This document shows positions 19,601 through 26,779 of a stretch of DNA of 64,000 nt, in pieces. How positions within the stretch are numbered: position 1 is the first letter of the stretch; each line of letters starts with the position of its first letter. Made by a program: the position numbers and the translations under genes. Under the pieces are notes generated by a model, which worked only from the letters and a program-made list of their open reading frames with translations, did not search any database and had not been told where the DNA came from. Source of the stretch: JANNPJ01 sp035474375 (GTDB lineage: Bacteria > Actinomycetota > Actinomycetes > Actinomycetales > Kineosporiaceae); the NCBI GenBank assembly GCA_035474375.1, contig DATINJ010000145.1, positions 1 to 64,000 of the forward strand, written 5' to 3'.

Positions 19601-20108
19601 AGCCCATCGACAGGCTCCGCCCGCGACGGGTGAACAGCACCGCCGGGCCATCCCCACCCGCGCTGAACGTCACCGGCCTCGGCGAGGACTTCGGCTTCCA
19701 CCCAGACTTACCGGCCACCAGCGTCAGATCGATCGACGTCCACGAACCGTCCGCCCGCTCCACCCGCACCGGAGCCGGATTGCTGTCAGTGCGCAACTGC
19801 CCATTCGGCAACGCCCACGTGGTCGAGGACTCCGTCCGCGACCCGACCACCTCAACCGCACGATTCTGGGTCTTCGCCGCGATCCGCGCCGACACCCGGT
19901 CATCCTTCGCCACCACGGGGGCCGGCTTAGCCGCCGCGCGCGCTGCCGAGAGCCCTGCGACCTGCGGCGACGCCTGCGCGGGCACAGCCAGGCTGACACC
20001 CAACCCGAGGACCGCGATCACCGCGGCCACTCCCACCGTCCTGGCCGGTACCACCACGCGGGAGCGGGCACCACAAATCGGACGAGACCAGAAGCCACGC
20101 ATGAGCAT
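13656..20108 (-). CDS. Giant secreted RHS/YD-repeat protein with DNRLRE domain and toxin-like tip
   Basis: This protein has 2150 residues. A Sec signal peptide ends near AVPAQA-SPQ (about residue 47). A DNRLRE-type beta domain lies at roughly 334-505 (DSWVRNGDNAVHG to SVTYNSYPWDP), followed by fibronectin-like segments. From about 850 to 2005 come RHS/YD repeats, ending in the RHS core signature (GRFLSRDPVTGG, then DPINSADPQG). The last ~145 residues are variable and carry NAVQHFIWQ, GDVHESG and DLQNNIFSR, which resemble the DUF6973 class of polymorphic-toxin tips. In Gram-positive bacteria such proteins are cell-surface or secreted shells that deliver or display the tip. In-frame ATGs at codons 1 and 3 are both possible starts. 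Base composition drops near its 3' end, as is usual for exchangeable tips. Confidence 0.9.
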   Translation of the reverse strand: MLMRGFWSRPICGARSRVVVPARTVGVAAVIAVLGLGVSLAVPAQASPQVAGLSAARAAAKPAPVVAKDDRVSARIAAKTQNRAVEVVGSRTESSTTWALPNGQLRTDSNPAPVRVERADGSWTSIDLTLVAGKSGWKPKSSPRPVTFSAGGDGPAVLFTRRGRSLSMGWDGALPKPVIAGATATYALDATRDLVLTARPDGFEQSVVIKDRPAAGETVDPVELPLSLDGADAVKVKGGGVTFEATETTGKGEAKVKAGDEVFAIQAPVMYSAATDAKTGEHTQVTELPQKLVQDPEAGVDAGLTLTPDQDFLSDPKTVFPVTIDPVISAVDAIGDSWVRNGDNAVHGAEDHLNAGLWTSSSQNSSALIKFDDEQYKWNHVTSASLNLFNSYSGSCTENWVGVYPISEDWNPATVTYDTSPGMVDDDKQLWRQFSHGFDASCPATGESFDMTSAVRAWAWDDLPNYGFMIFADTNGPDGRKSFCSLDVGTTGVCSDPARVPTLSVTYNSYPWDPREVTASPQVTGSNGTTYVTSLTPNLQAKIGNTDGANVSVQGQISYDPNYPGDGNGEFWFGEGSAATPNSLASVSVDTPLTTGKHYRYRVRGGVIDGSGGTDTGPWSDYTYFTVDNSPPVAPTIACTTYPANAWTNSSASSTCTLDTTSGGGSGYWWGLDNPSPETFLNDSSNSGAPLTVSISPGEGRHVLYAKSRDVALNTSTTTTTYTFGVGNGGVLTPVAYDTTQKAVGLTAQSSSARTQVTYSYRPGTDASLSWITVPPANVTPAGSTTAITGWPRPGTVSGSVANYSQLNWNAAATIAAAGGTNGAIQVRACFTQAGANQWCSVETTFILAKTDFAGSSATSPFGPGVVSLVTGNFDLTVPDISIGGLSIARDHSSLTPAPASNGPDGVFGPGWRIADFGSGDGSGDLTLTDSSANGYVTLRDATGTEFTYSANGGVFAGTGDSDDGSTLKKSTTISNPADSNDNTVYTGWQLTSAAGDVTTFLAQAGSSGVYLPKWVDGVGKENESAYSRDSAGRVTKILAPVPAGVTCASMVAGCRALNLTYATSTTATGTGEAAWGDVTGRVKVITYTAYDPATSAMVTVAIGGYLYDSTGHLRAEWDPRVSPALKTRYTYDANGRMATYTAAGRATWSMSYDSVGRLADVSVPDPVNGVATQSLVYDIPVSGSGSPLDLSSAQTATWNQTADLPYVGAAVFPASRVPATGSVNGVNGVHTPSAADWPYASLIYADVSGRTVNTASYGAGAWQVDATRYDASNNAVWYLSAGNRARALSPTDLTDPHVAAQSSSAARADLLATISKYSGDGVDLLTTLMPAHQIHLASGAWASVRVKTANTYDVGAPNSGTFHLVTTSTTSSVPLDGSPTVADDTRKTITGYDPIDGASSTGDTSGWVLRAPTTTTTVMGASPSSTDIVRKTRYDAAGRTVETRMPESTGTDAGTTLISYYTAGTSAASGACRSKPQWAGAVCQSEPAAQPSGTTIASTLTTYALSGAVASTVETSGTTTRTTANTYDGAGRVSKTAITVSPATDGGTALPDVTYGYDPATGDATSWSTSGVTMSAGYNLLGEQTSFTDADGASSTTTYTIDGQVATLNDSKGTYTYTYDGTDAAGKSEHRGLITAMNVGMGSLPSTFTAAYDSDTNMIKKVYPNGINVTTGYDDVGVARSLHYTNRGYNWMFYDQGFDRDDHAVWSTGPIGETDYGYDNANRLIKVQDQLGGRCTTRRYTFSKNGNRTALATSAPAGDGSCQSATSTTDSSSYDAADRATTTGYEYDKFGRTTTVPSTDASGGSTVTTGYYSNDMVASQTQATRAKTFTLDPVRRIRQATDTTSGTETRRIVNHYSGPGDSPAWIAASTDTGSTWSWQRNVTGIDGTLAAVQDSTGTVQIQLTNLHGDVVATVDDDVNAIATNTYIEQTEYGTPRADNSTTPRYGWLGSAQRSTDAIGGLILMGVRLYNPTTGRFLSRDPVTGGNENTYVYPNDPINSADPQGTAIVEKFFRHLKELRACNSLGTKSCVIIVHVSIMAYSMVQKNIAYGNKSNAVQHFIWQVAMVVTLGYNVAKSIGDVHESGQDHSVGTDSWRDLQNNIFSRNWALDHLAECNRYGRAHGLDNFLHWLFYAGSDLYNKGYFTRLKGE

Positions 20109-20116
20109 TCGCCAAT

Positions 20117-20136
20117 CGACAGCAGGAGAGCTGTCG
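20117..20136 (-). promoter_or_regulatory. Hairpin in the RHS leader, just upstream of the start codon
   Basis: On the RHS mRNA the arms CGACAGC and GCTGTCG pair perfectly around a 6-base loop, 8 bases before the ATG. No Shine-Dalgarno is visible there; the loop reads TCTCCT, the opposite of a Shine-Dalgarno. It may restrict translation or mark an incorrectly placed start. Confidence 0.4.
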
Positions 20137-20196
20137 ACCGAGCGATCAACAGGGGCGTCAGTAACTCACAAGCAATCCCTAAGCCACAAGCCTTCC

Positions 20197-20226
20197 CTTA
20201 TGCGACATCATTCGATATACGGACAA
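20197..20226 (-). promoter_or_regulatory. Possible promoter for the RHS gene
   Basis: Read on the minus strand, TTGTCC (20226-20221) and CATAAG (20202-20197) are separated by 18 bases in the AT-rich stretch. They match the -35 and -10 consensus only partly. No experimental or comparative support is available. Confidence 0.25.
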
Positions 20227-20543
20227 GATGGATTTTTCAACTACCATGAGTGTCGGCCAGTCACCGAGCGCCCACCGATCGGGCGGGCGGGCCAGTGGCC
20301 CGTGGGAGTGAAGTCGACAGTGAATCGTCCGCGGCCGACCCCCTGCCAAAGAATCAACGGTAAGGTGACCACCCCGGCTCACCTGAGCCGAACCGCTCCG
20401 AAAGGTCGTACCGGGCAACGAAGCTCGATCGATGCTCTGGTCAGGCAGACCCGCCCGCAATTGGCGTTTCGCCGTTCTGACCAGCGCCGCAGCCCCATCC
20501 CTCGAGCCGATCATGGATGATCCGCTCCGTACGAAAGACACGG

Positions 20544-21728
20544 ATGTCCAGAAGACCGGCTTTGGATGGACTGCGCGGCCTAGCTGTGCTAGCGGTGATG
20601 ATGTTCCACACCTCACCCGCGGCACACGGCGGCTTCATGGGCGTGGACATCTTCTTCGTCATCAGCGGTTACCTGATCACCACCCTGCTCCTGCTGGAAT
20701 GGGCCCGGACCGGCGGTGTCGATCTACGGTCCTTCTACATCCGCCGGAGCCTGCGCCTCGCGCCGGCGCTGCTCTTCATGCTGCTGCTGGCCACGCCATT
20801 GATCATCTTTGGAATCTCCGAAGAGATGCACATGCCGATGGCTGCGGCCGTCGCGAGCGTCCTGTTCTATGTCGCCAACTGGGCGAGCGTTGCCGTCAAC
20901 GACGGTCTCGGCCCGCTGACGCACACCTGGTCGCTGGCAATCGAGGAGCAGTTCTACCTGATCTGGCCGCTGGTACTGATCGCGATCCTGGCCCGCCGGC
21001 GGCGCCCCCCGGTGATCAGCCTGGCCGTGCTGATCGTCATCGTGGTTGTCGCACGGTGGATCTGCTGGGACCTCACCCACGGCGCCTGGCTCTACTACGC
21101 AACCACGTCGCACAGCGATGGACTGCTGATCGGCGCGCTGCTCGCCATCGTGCTGCAGAAAGCCCAAGCCTCGGCGCCGGTTTCACCGACCAGCCCAGAA
21201 ACCGCGCCGATTCGCCTCCGGGAACCGAGTTTTCAGGCGCTCCTCGCCCCGGCTGCCACCCCGGCTGGCGCCCCGGTCACTACCTCGGCGTCCTCGATCT
21301 GGCCCTCCTCGACAGTGGCCGCCTGGTTCGGGATGGCCGGAATCGCCGCCCTGATGGCAACCCTGCACATCGACAGCAACGCCACTTTCCAATACGGCCT
21401 GCCATTGATCGCCCTGTTCACCGCGCTGGTCGTCTGGCACCTGGCGACCGAGACCAGCGGGTTGCTGATCTGGCTGCTCTCGTTGCGACCGCTGACCATC
21501 GTCGGCACCGTGTCGTACGGGCTCTACCTGTACCACTTTCCGGTGTTCCACTTCATCCAGAAGCAGGGTTACTCGCACCCGGTGCAGCACGCCCTGGAGC
21601 TGTCGATCAGCGCTGCCGTGACCGCGTTCTCCTGGTTCGTCGTGGAGAAGCCCGCACTTCGACTCAAAGACCGCTTCATCCAACGAGGTTCGCCCGAAGC
21701 GCCGGTAATTCCCTCACTGGCAAAGTAA
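20544..21728 (+). CDS. Membrane acyltransferase (acyltransferase-3 / OafA-like)
   Basis: This 394-residue protein has about ten transmembrane helices. The N-terminal block RPALDGLRGLAVLAVMMFH has the family's conserved Arg/Asp/His, and RSFYIRRSLRLAPALL follows. These proteins acetylate or acylate cell-surface carbohydrates such as exopolysaccharide, peptidoglycan or glycolipids, moving acyl groups across the membrane. No SGNH hydrolase domain is fused. The cytoplasmic loop around residues 210-245 is Ala/Pro-rich and variable. The start is placed at ATG 20544, where the family normally begins; an in-frame ATG 27 bases upstream is possible but has no Shine-Dalgarno. It lies at the edge of the polysaccharide genes, so surface-glycan decoration is likely. 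Confidence 0.85.
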   Translation: MSRRPALDGLRGLAVLAVMMFHTSPAAHGGFMGVDIFFVISGYLITTLLLLEWARTGGVDLRSFYIRRSLRLAPALLFMLLLATPLIIFGISEEMHMPMAAAVASVLFYVANWASVAVNDGLGPLTHTWSLAIEEQFYLIWPLVLIAILARRRRPPVISLAVLIVIVVVARWICWDLTHGAWLYYATTSHSDGLLIGALLAIVLQKAQASAPVSPTSPETAPIRLREPSFQALLAPAATPAGAPVTTSASSIWPSSTVAAWFGMAGIAALMATLHIDSNATFQYGLPLIALFTALVVWHLATETSGLLIWLLSLRPLTIVGTVSYGLYLYHFPVFHFIQKQGYSHPVQHALELSISAAVTAFSWFVVEKPALRLKDRFIQRGSPEAPVIPSLAK

Positions 21729-21753
21729 CTCGGAATTCGGGCAGAATGTACTG

Positions 21754-22914
21754 ATGCGAGTCGCAGTGATCGCCGGAGGAGATCCGGGGCATGTCTTTCC
21801 GGCCGCCGGCCTGACGGTAGCGCTCGGCATGCGTGGGCATCAGGCCCTGCTCTGCACCGGCAAATCCTGGCTGCCGGCGCTCAACCGGGACGGCGTCCCG
21901 GCGATCGCGATGCCGCCCACCGAGCCGAATCCCGAGCGCGACGGCTTCCTCCGGCTTCGGCAGACCGCGCTCCAGCTGGCGCCGCAGATCGCCGAGCGAC
22001 TGACGGCGTTCGCCCCCGAACTGGTGGTGTCGGATGTGATGACACTGGCCGGCGGGCTGACCGCCGGGCTTCTCGACGTCCCCTGGGTGCAGCTGATTCC
22101 GCATCCCGTGATGGATCCGTCCCGCTATCTACCGCCGTCCAGCTCCGGTCTGGCGCCCGCCCGGACCGCACTTGGCCGGCTGCGGGACGAGCGGCTGTAC
22201 CGGATCGTTTCGGCGTACTGGCGGCTCGGTGACGATGCCCGTGAGCGCGACCACGAGCGGCTGGGTCTGCCGCGGACCAGCGCGGCGCCGCGAGCGCGAC
22301 TGTTCGCCTCGCTGCCGGTGCTGGAGGCTTCGCGGCCGGACTGGCCGCGCGACAGCTACCTGGTCGGCCCCCTGGAGTGGGATCCGACCGACACCGTACT
22401 CACCCCGCCACCGGGCGACGGGCCGCTGGTCCTGCTCTCCGCCACCACGGTGGAGGGGGCGGCGAACGGGCTCACCGAGGCGACCCTCGCCGGGCTGGCC
22501 GGTAGCGGCGTTCGGGTCGCCTGGACCGTGTTCAGCCCGCCGGCGACCGCGCTTCCGGCCTGGGTCGCTGCCGGGCCGGGCCGGCAGGAACCGTTGATCG
22601 AGCAGGCCGCCGCGGTGATCTGCGGCGGTGGGCATGGGATTCTGGCGAAGGCACTGAGCCGGGGGCGTCCGGTGGTGACCGTCCCCGACGGTGGAGAGCA
22701 GCGGGAGAACGCCGACCGGGTGCGCCGCGCCGGGCTTGGGGTCGAGATCCTGCCGAAACGGCTGACCCCCAAGCGGCTGGCCCACGCCGTCCACCAGGTG
22801 CTGTTCGATCCCCAGTTCGCGCGAGCGGCCGAAACCTGCCGACCGGGGCCGAATGAGCGCAGTAGCGGGGACCGTGCGGTGGACGTCGTGGAGGCTCTTT
22901 TCTTGACCTCCTGA
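21754..22914 (+). CDS. GT-B glycosyltransferase (UGT/MGT-like)
   Basis: This 386-residue enzyme has a GT-B architecture. The N-terminal acceptor half begins MRVAVIAGGDPGHVFPAAGL, and the C-terminal donor half has CGGGHGILAKALSRGRPVVT followed by DGGEQRENADRV, the UGT-family nucleotide-sugar site. This places it in the macroside/antibiotic/lipid glycosyltransferase family (GT1), with some likeness to MurG. Its acceptor is unknown; glycolipids, carotenoids or polyketides are the usual ones. It starts 25 bases after the acyltransferase on the same strand, which suggests a two-gene unit that glycosylates and acylates one product. Confidence 0.8.
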   Translation: MRVAVIAGGDPGHVFPAAGLTVALGMRGHQALLCTGKSWLPALNRDGVPAIAMPPTEPNPERDGFLRLRQTALQLAPQIAERLTAFAPELVVSDVMTLAGGLTAGLLDVPWVQLIPHPVMDPSRYLPPSSSGLAPARTALGRLRDERLYRIVSAYWRLGDDARERDHERLGLPRTSAAPRARLFASLPVLEASRPDWPRDSYLVGPLEWDPTDTVLTPPPGDGPLVLLSATTVEGAANGLTEATLAGLAGSGVRVAWTVFSPPATALPAWVAAGPGRQEPLIEQAAAVICGGGHGILAKALSRGRPVVTVPDGGEQRENADRVRRAGLGVEILPKRLTPKRLAHAVHQVLFDPQFARAAETCRPGPNERSSGDRAVDVVEALFLTS

Positions 22915-23166
22915 TCCCTCGAACGGCTGCGGTAGCGAACAGTTGACCGCATCGAATGTCGGATGACGTCGAATTGCAACCGGCGGGTAACTGGAAGCCG
23001 CCCCGCGAGCAACTACACGCACTAGTCTTGCGCGACCAAGACCGACCAAGACCCAAAACCACGACCAAAGACAGAGACCAGGCAGCGGCACGGATTCCGA
23101 TGCGCTGGTCCGACATCCAGAGCCGGGGAGATCCCCCGAGCCACGGAGAAACCATGGAGGCCCGCG

Positions 23167-24222
23167 GTGCCTGCTCCATCCCTTCTGGCCGTCATTCCCT
23201 GCCTGAACGAGGAAGCACACATCGAGGGCGTGGTCCGGCAGCTGTTGGCCGACGCCGATGCCGCCCCGGACGGGCCGGACCTGCGGGTTGTGGTGGTCGA
23301 TGGCCGCAGTACCGATGCGACGGTGAGCATCGTTTCGGCGCTGGCGGCAGCGGATCGTCGAGTTCTTCTGCTGGAAAACCCGGACCGGATCCAGAGCAGT
23401 GCGGTGAACCGAGCGGTCGCGGCCTTCGGTGACGGCGGTGAGTATTTTGTCCGGATCGATGCCCATGCCGGATACCCGCCGGGCTTCTGCGGCATCCTGC
23501 TCGATGAGGCCATCGCGACCGGTGCCGATTCGGTCGTGGTCTCGATGCGCACCGCAGGTCACGGCACCTTTCAGCTCGCTGCCGCGGCCGCGCAGAACTC
23601 CCCTCTGGGCAACGGCGGCTCGGCGCACCGGAATGCCACCCAGGACCCGAACGCCTCCGGAACCTGGGTAGATCATGGTCACCACGCGCTGATCAGGGTC
23701 GCTGCCTTTCGCGCGGTCGGCGGGTACGACGAGACGTTCACCCACAACGAGGACGCCGAACTCGACGTCCGTCTGGGCGCGGCCGGTTTCAAGATCTGGA
23801 TGACCGCCCGCACCTGGTGCGACTACTACCCGCGGGAGACCCCGGGCGCGCTGCTGCGGCAGTACCTGAACTACGGCGCAGGCCGGGCCCGCAATGTGGT
23901 GAAGCACCGGACGGTTCCGAAGGTCCGCCAGATGGTGCCGCTGATGGTCGCCCCGGCACTCGCGCTCAGCTTGTTGAGCCGGGTCAACAAGCTGGCGGCG
24001 CTACCGGCGCTGGCCTGGATACTTGCCTGCCTCGGTTACGGCGCGCTGCTCGGCGTCCGGGACCGGCGACCCGCCACCGCCCTTGCCGGACCAGCCGCGA
24101 TGATCATGCATCTGGGCTGGTCGGCAGGGTTCTGGCGGGTGCTGATCAAATCGACGGGTCAGCTCATCCGCGCTCGGCCCACACCGTCCGGACAGCCGGA
24201 TACCGATCCAGCAAATCGCTGA
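23167..24222 (+). CDS. Family 2 glycosyltransferase (ExoA-like)
   Basis: This 351-residue protein begins with a GT-A fold (LAVIPCLNEEAHIEGVVRQL, then VVVVDGRSTDAT), a metal-site analogue IDAHAGYP and the acidic FTHNEDAELDVRL motif. The C-terminal 100 residues are hydrophobic, with two or three membrane segments. It resembles succinoglycan ExoA-type enzymes that add hexoses to a lipid-linked intermediate. The start is GTG 23167, supported by GGAGG seven bases upstream. Its 3' end overlaps the convergent deacetylase gene by 59 bases. Confidence 0.85.
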   Translation: MPAPSLLAVIPCLNEEAHIEGVVRQLLADADAAPDGPDLRVVVVDGRSTDATVSIVSALAAADRRVLLLENPDRIQSSAVNRAVAAFGDGGEYFVRIDAHAGYPPGFCGILLDEAIATGADSVVVSMRTAGHGTFQLAAAAAQNSPLGNGGSAHRNATQDPNASGTWVDHGHHALIRVAAFRAVGGYDETFTHNEDAELDVRLGAAGFKIWMTARTWCDYYPRETPGALLRQYLNYGAGRARNVVKHRTVPKVRQMVPLMVAPALALSLLSRVNKLAALPALAWILACLGYGALLGVRDRRPATALAGPAAMIMHLGWSAGFWRVLIKSTGQLIRARPTPSGQPDTDPANR

Positions 24223-25018
24223 CCGTTCGCGAGGTGTAGCCGCGCTCCTGCATCCCGGCGAGCATCAGCTCGGTGGCTCGCACTCGATCCAGGCCACCCT
24301 CGCCGATCACGGCACCTTCCGGGAGGGCTCCAACCCCGTCCCCGGACGTGTCGTGCAGCAGCAGGAAGCCACCGCGGTGCAGGCCCTGGACCGCTCGCTG
24401 GGCGATCACCTCAGCGGTGGATCCGTCCCAGTCCTGCGCCCACGCCGACCAGATCACCACTTCCATCCCGAGCGCCCGGGTGGCCAAGTACTGCTGCACC
24501 GACTGGGCACCGTAGGTCGGCCGGAACAGCGTAATCCGGCGGCCGGCGACCGCCTCCAGCCGCTGCTTGGCCTCTCGGATCAGGGCGATCGCCCGGCGCA
24601 GCGGCATCCGGTTCAGCCGGGTGTGATCAATGCCATGCAGCGCCACCTCGTGCCCCTCGGCCAGGATCCGGGTGATCAGCTCGGGGTGCGCTTCGGCCGG
24701 CTCGACCATCACGAAGAAGGTGGCCCGGGCACCGTGCGCGGCGAGCGCATCGAGGATGCCCGGGGTGAACATCGGGTCCGGGCCGTCGTCGTAGGTCAGG
24801 GACACCACCGGCTGGTCAGTGCGGACACAGGCCACGGTGCTGATCGGCAGCAGGGCCGGACGGCCGAGCCGGAGCACCTTGTCCGGGGCAGGCAGCGGCC
24901 GCTCCCCCGCGTCATAGTCACAGACGTATCCGCGGCGGACCAGGGTCGCGGAGAGATCGAGAAAAGGACGGCGACGGGCGGCGGCGGACACCTTCGGGTC
25001 CGGACTCAGATCAGTCAT
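24164..25018 (-). CDS. Polysaccharide deacetylase (CE4 / NodB domain)
   Basis: This 284-residue protein has all CE4 motifs: LTYDDGPD (catalytic base and metal Asp), ALHGIDH (metal His pair), RPTYG and LLLHD. It should remove N-acetyl groups from peptidoglycan, chitin-like or exopolysaccharide chains. No signal peptide is seen and the first 60 residues are an unclassified N-terminal segment (RRGYVCDYDAGE), so its location is unclear. ATG 25018 is preferred over an ATG 42 bases upstream. It converges on, and overlaps by 59 bases, the ExoA-like gene. It is divergent from the L-2-hydroxyglutarate oxidase gene with 106 bases between. Confidence 0.85.
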   Translation of the reverse strand: MTDLSPDPKVSAAARRRPFLDLSATLVRRGYVCDYDAGERPLPAPDKVLRLGRPALLPISTVACVRTDQPVVSLTYDDGPDPMFTPGILDALAAHGARATFFVMVEPAEAHPELITRILAEGHEVALHGIDHTRLNRMPLRRAIALIREAKQRLEAVAGRRITLFRPTYGAQSVQQYLATRALGMEVVIWSAWAQDWDGSTAEVIAQRAVQGLHRGGFLLLHDTSGDGVGALPEGAVIGEGGLDRVRATELMLAGMQERGYTSRTVSDLLDRYPAVRTVWAERG

Positions 25019-25124
25019 GGCGCAGACAATACGGCCGAGGGGGCCGCTTTCCGGCTTCATCGGCTCAGGGGCGGCGTCCGGCTCGATAGGCTGCGGCTCT
25101 TCTCAGCTTTCGGAGGCTCCAGGA

Positions 25125-26339
25125 ATGTCCGCACAACACGTCGGAGTGATCGGCGCCGGAATCGTCGGGCTGGCCACGGCGCGACGGATCGGTGAACTCT
25201 TCCCCGGCACCCAGGTAACCGTTCTGGAGAAGGAGGACCGGGTCGCCGTTCACCAGACCGGACACAACAGCGGCGTGGTGCACGCCGGGCTGTATTACGT
25301 GCCGGGCTCGCTGAAGGCGACGCTCTGCCGTCGCGGGGTGAGCCTGCTGCACGAGTACTGCCAGGAGAAGAACCTGCCGTACGACGAGTGCGGAAAGCTG
25401 GTCGTCGCGATCAACGACGCCGAGCGACCGGCGCTGGAACGGATCCGCGAGCGGGCCCTGGCCAACGGCGTTCCGGACGTCAGTTCCCTGGACAATGCCG
25501 GGCTGCGAGAGATCGAGCCGTATGCGGCCGGGGTGGCCGCGATCTTCTCACCACGGACGGCGATCACCGACTACGTGAAGGTCGCCGAGGCTTACGCCGA
25601 CGACATCCGGGCGGCCGGCGGGACGATCGAGTTCGGCTTCCAGGTCGACGGCATTCGGCAGCGGGCCGGCAAGGTCGAGGTCCGCTCCGGCGATCGCCAG
25701 CTCAGTTTCGACCGGCTGGTGGTTTGCGCCGGGCTGCAGTCCGACCAGGTCGCGGCCTGGGCCGGAGACGACGCCGGCCCGGCGATCGTGCCGTTCCGCG
25801 GGGAGTACTTCCGGCTCATCCCCGAACGAACCCATTTGGTGAAAGGCCTGATTTATCCGGTTCCGAACCCGGACTACCCGTTCCTCGGGGTGCATTTCAC
25901 CAAGCGCATCCACGGGGGCGTCGATCTTGGCCCGAACGCGGTGCTGGCATTTGCTCGGGAGGGCTACACCCGGGGCACGGTCAAGCCGAAGGAGTTGTTG
26001 GAAACACTGAAATGGCCGGGCTTCCGCAAGCTGGCCCGGCAGCATTGGCTGATGGGCGCCGAGGAGATGGCCGGTTCGATCAGCAAGTCCCTGTACCTCC
26101 GGTTCGCTCGCAAGTACGTGCCAGAGGTTCAGTCGTCCGATATCGAGCGGGCCCAGGCCGGGGTCCGGGCCCAGGCGGTCGATCGAGACGGCAGCATGGT
26201 CGACGATTTCCGGATCTCTCAGCTCGGAAATGTTACGGCTGTCCGTAACGCACCGTCACCAGCCGCGACGTCGTCTTTGGCCATCGCCGAGCACATCACC
26301 GAACACCTACGCGAGCACCTCGGCACCCGCACGCACTGA
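25125..26339 (+). CDS. lhgO: L-2-hydroxyglutarate oxidase (FAD-dependent)
   Basis: This 404-residue DAO-family flavoprotein has the FAD motif GVIGAGIVGLATARR at the N-terminus, then the typical HQTGHNSGVVHAGLYY and GKLVVA segments. The C-terminal HLGTR ending is likewise typical. LhgO oxidises L-2-hydroxyglutarate to 2-oxoglutarate, repairing a side product of central metabolism, and passes electrons to oxygen or quinone. An in-frame ATG 108 bases upstream would add a non-conserved Gly/Ser stretch overlapping the divergent deacetylase start, so the ATG at 25125 is preferred. It ends just before the polysaccharide locus and is probably unrelated to it. Confidence 0.85.
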   Translation: MSAQHVGVIGAGIVGLATARRIGELFPGTQVTVLEKEDRVAVHQTGHNSGVVHAGLYYVPGSLKATLCRRGVSLLHEYCQEKNLPYDECGKLVVAINDAERPALERIRERALANGVPDVSSLDNAGLREIEPYAAGVAAIFSPRTAITDYVKVAEAYADDIRAAGGTIEFGFQVDGIRQRAGKVEVRSGDRQLSFDRLVVCAGLQSDQVAAWAGDDAGPAIVPFRGEYFRLIPERTHLVKGLIYPVPNPDYPFLGVHFTKRIHGGVDLGPNAVLAFAREGYTRGTVKPKELLETLKWPGFRKLARQHWLMGAEEMAGSISKSLYLRFARKYVPEVQSSDIERAQAGVRAQAVDRDGSMVDDFRISQLGNVTAVRNAPSPAATSSLAIAEHITEHLREHLGTRTH

Positions 26340-26779
26340 AGCGCACGTCGGTCGGCCAGCTTCCCGGTCACGTCGAACAGTGGGTCGATCATGAGCTTGC
26401 TCACATTTTGCAACAAACGCCTTCTCCTGCACCCCGATTGTGAAGGCACCCGGTTTCCGAGGGAGGTCTTCTGGATCTTGCCCGGAGATCGCTAAATGGG
26501 CGACGCACGCGTCCTCCGAACGGCCAAAACTAGGTTGCCGAGGGCTTGGCGGTTTCCATGTAGATTCGTCCGATAGATAGATTTCTCTATGCCCGAAATG
26601 ATAACTAGAGTTGCGCGTGTGGCTACAGGTAGTAGTCGTGGGCGTCGTACAGGTTACGGGCAGCCTGCGAGTCAGTTACATGTCGAGAATTCGCCAGCGG
26701 CAGGTAAGGCAAGAACGTAGTTTGGCAACGGTCGCAGTGCGGGGCTGCTACGAACGTCGTTCAATCGGGAGGGCAAGTA
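26340..26779. other. 440-base leader upstream of the exopolysaccharide operon
   Basis: No gene is supported here. The central part (about 26560-26620) is AT-rich with a run of ATAGATAG and TTTCTCTATG, unlike the high-GC surroundings, and is the likeliest promoter area of the sugar transferase operon. Several weak -10-like TANNNT words (for example TAGAGT at 26606) exist, but no pair stands out. I recognise no riboswitch consensus. A long transcribed leader that controls capsule expression is possible. Confidence 0.45.

Larger units (their letters stand above)
20109..20543. other. Divergent intergenic region between RHS and acyltransferase genes
   Basis: This stretch of about 435 bases holds no gene I can support. 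The part from 20160 to 20260 is clearly more AT-rich than its surroundings and faces the RHS gene. A perfect 7-base palindrome with a 2-base centre, CGGCTCACCTGAGCCG, lies at 20375-20390 and could be a regulator site. A short hairpin precedes the RHS start at 20117-20136. Confidence 0.5.

Noticed and set aside
26340..26779. Riboswitch in the polysaccharide leader
   Set aside because: I could match no known consensus (cyclic di-GMP, SAM, cobalamin, TPP) by eye, so it is not reported as such.
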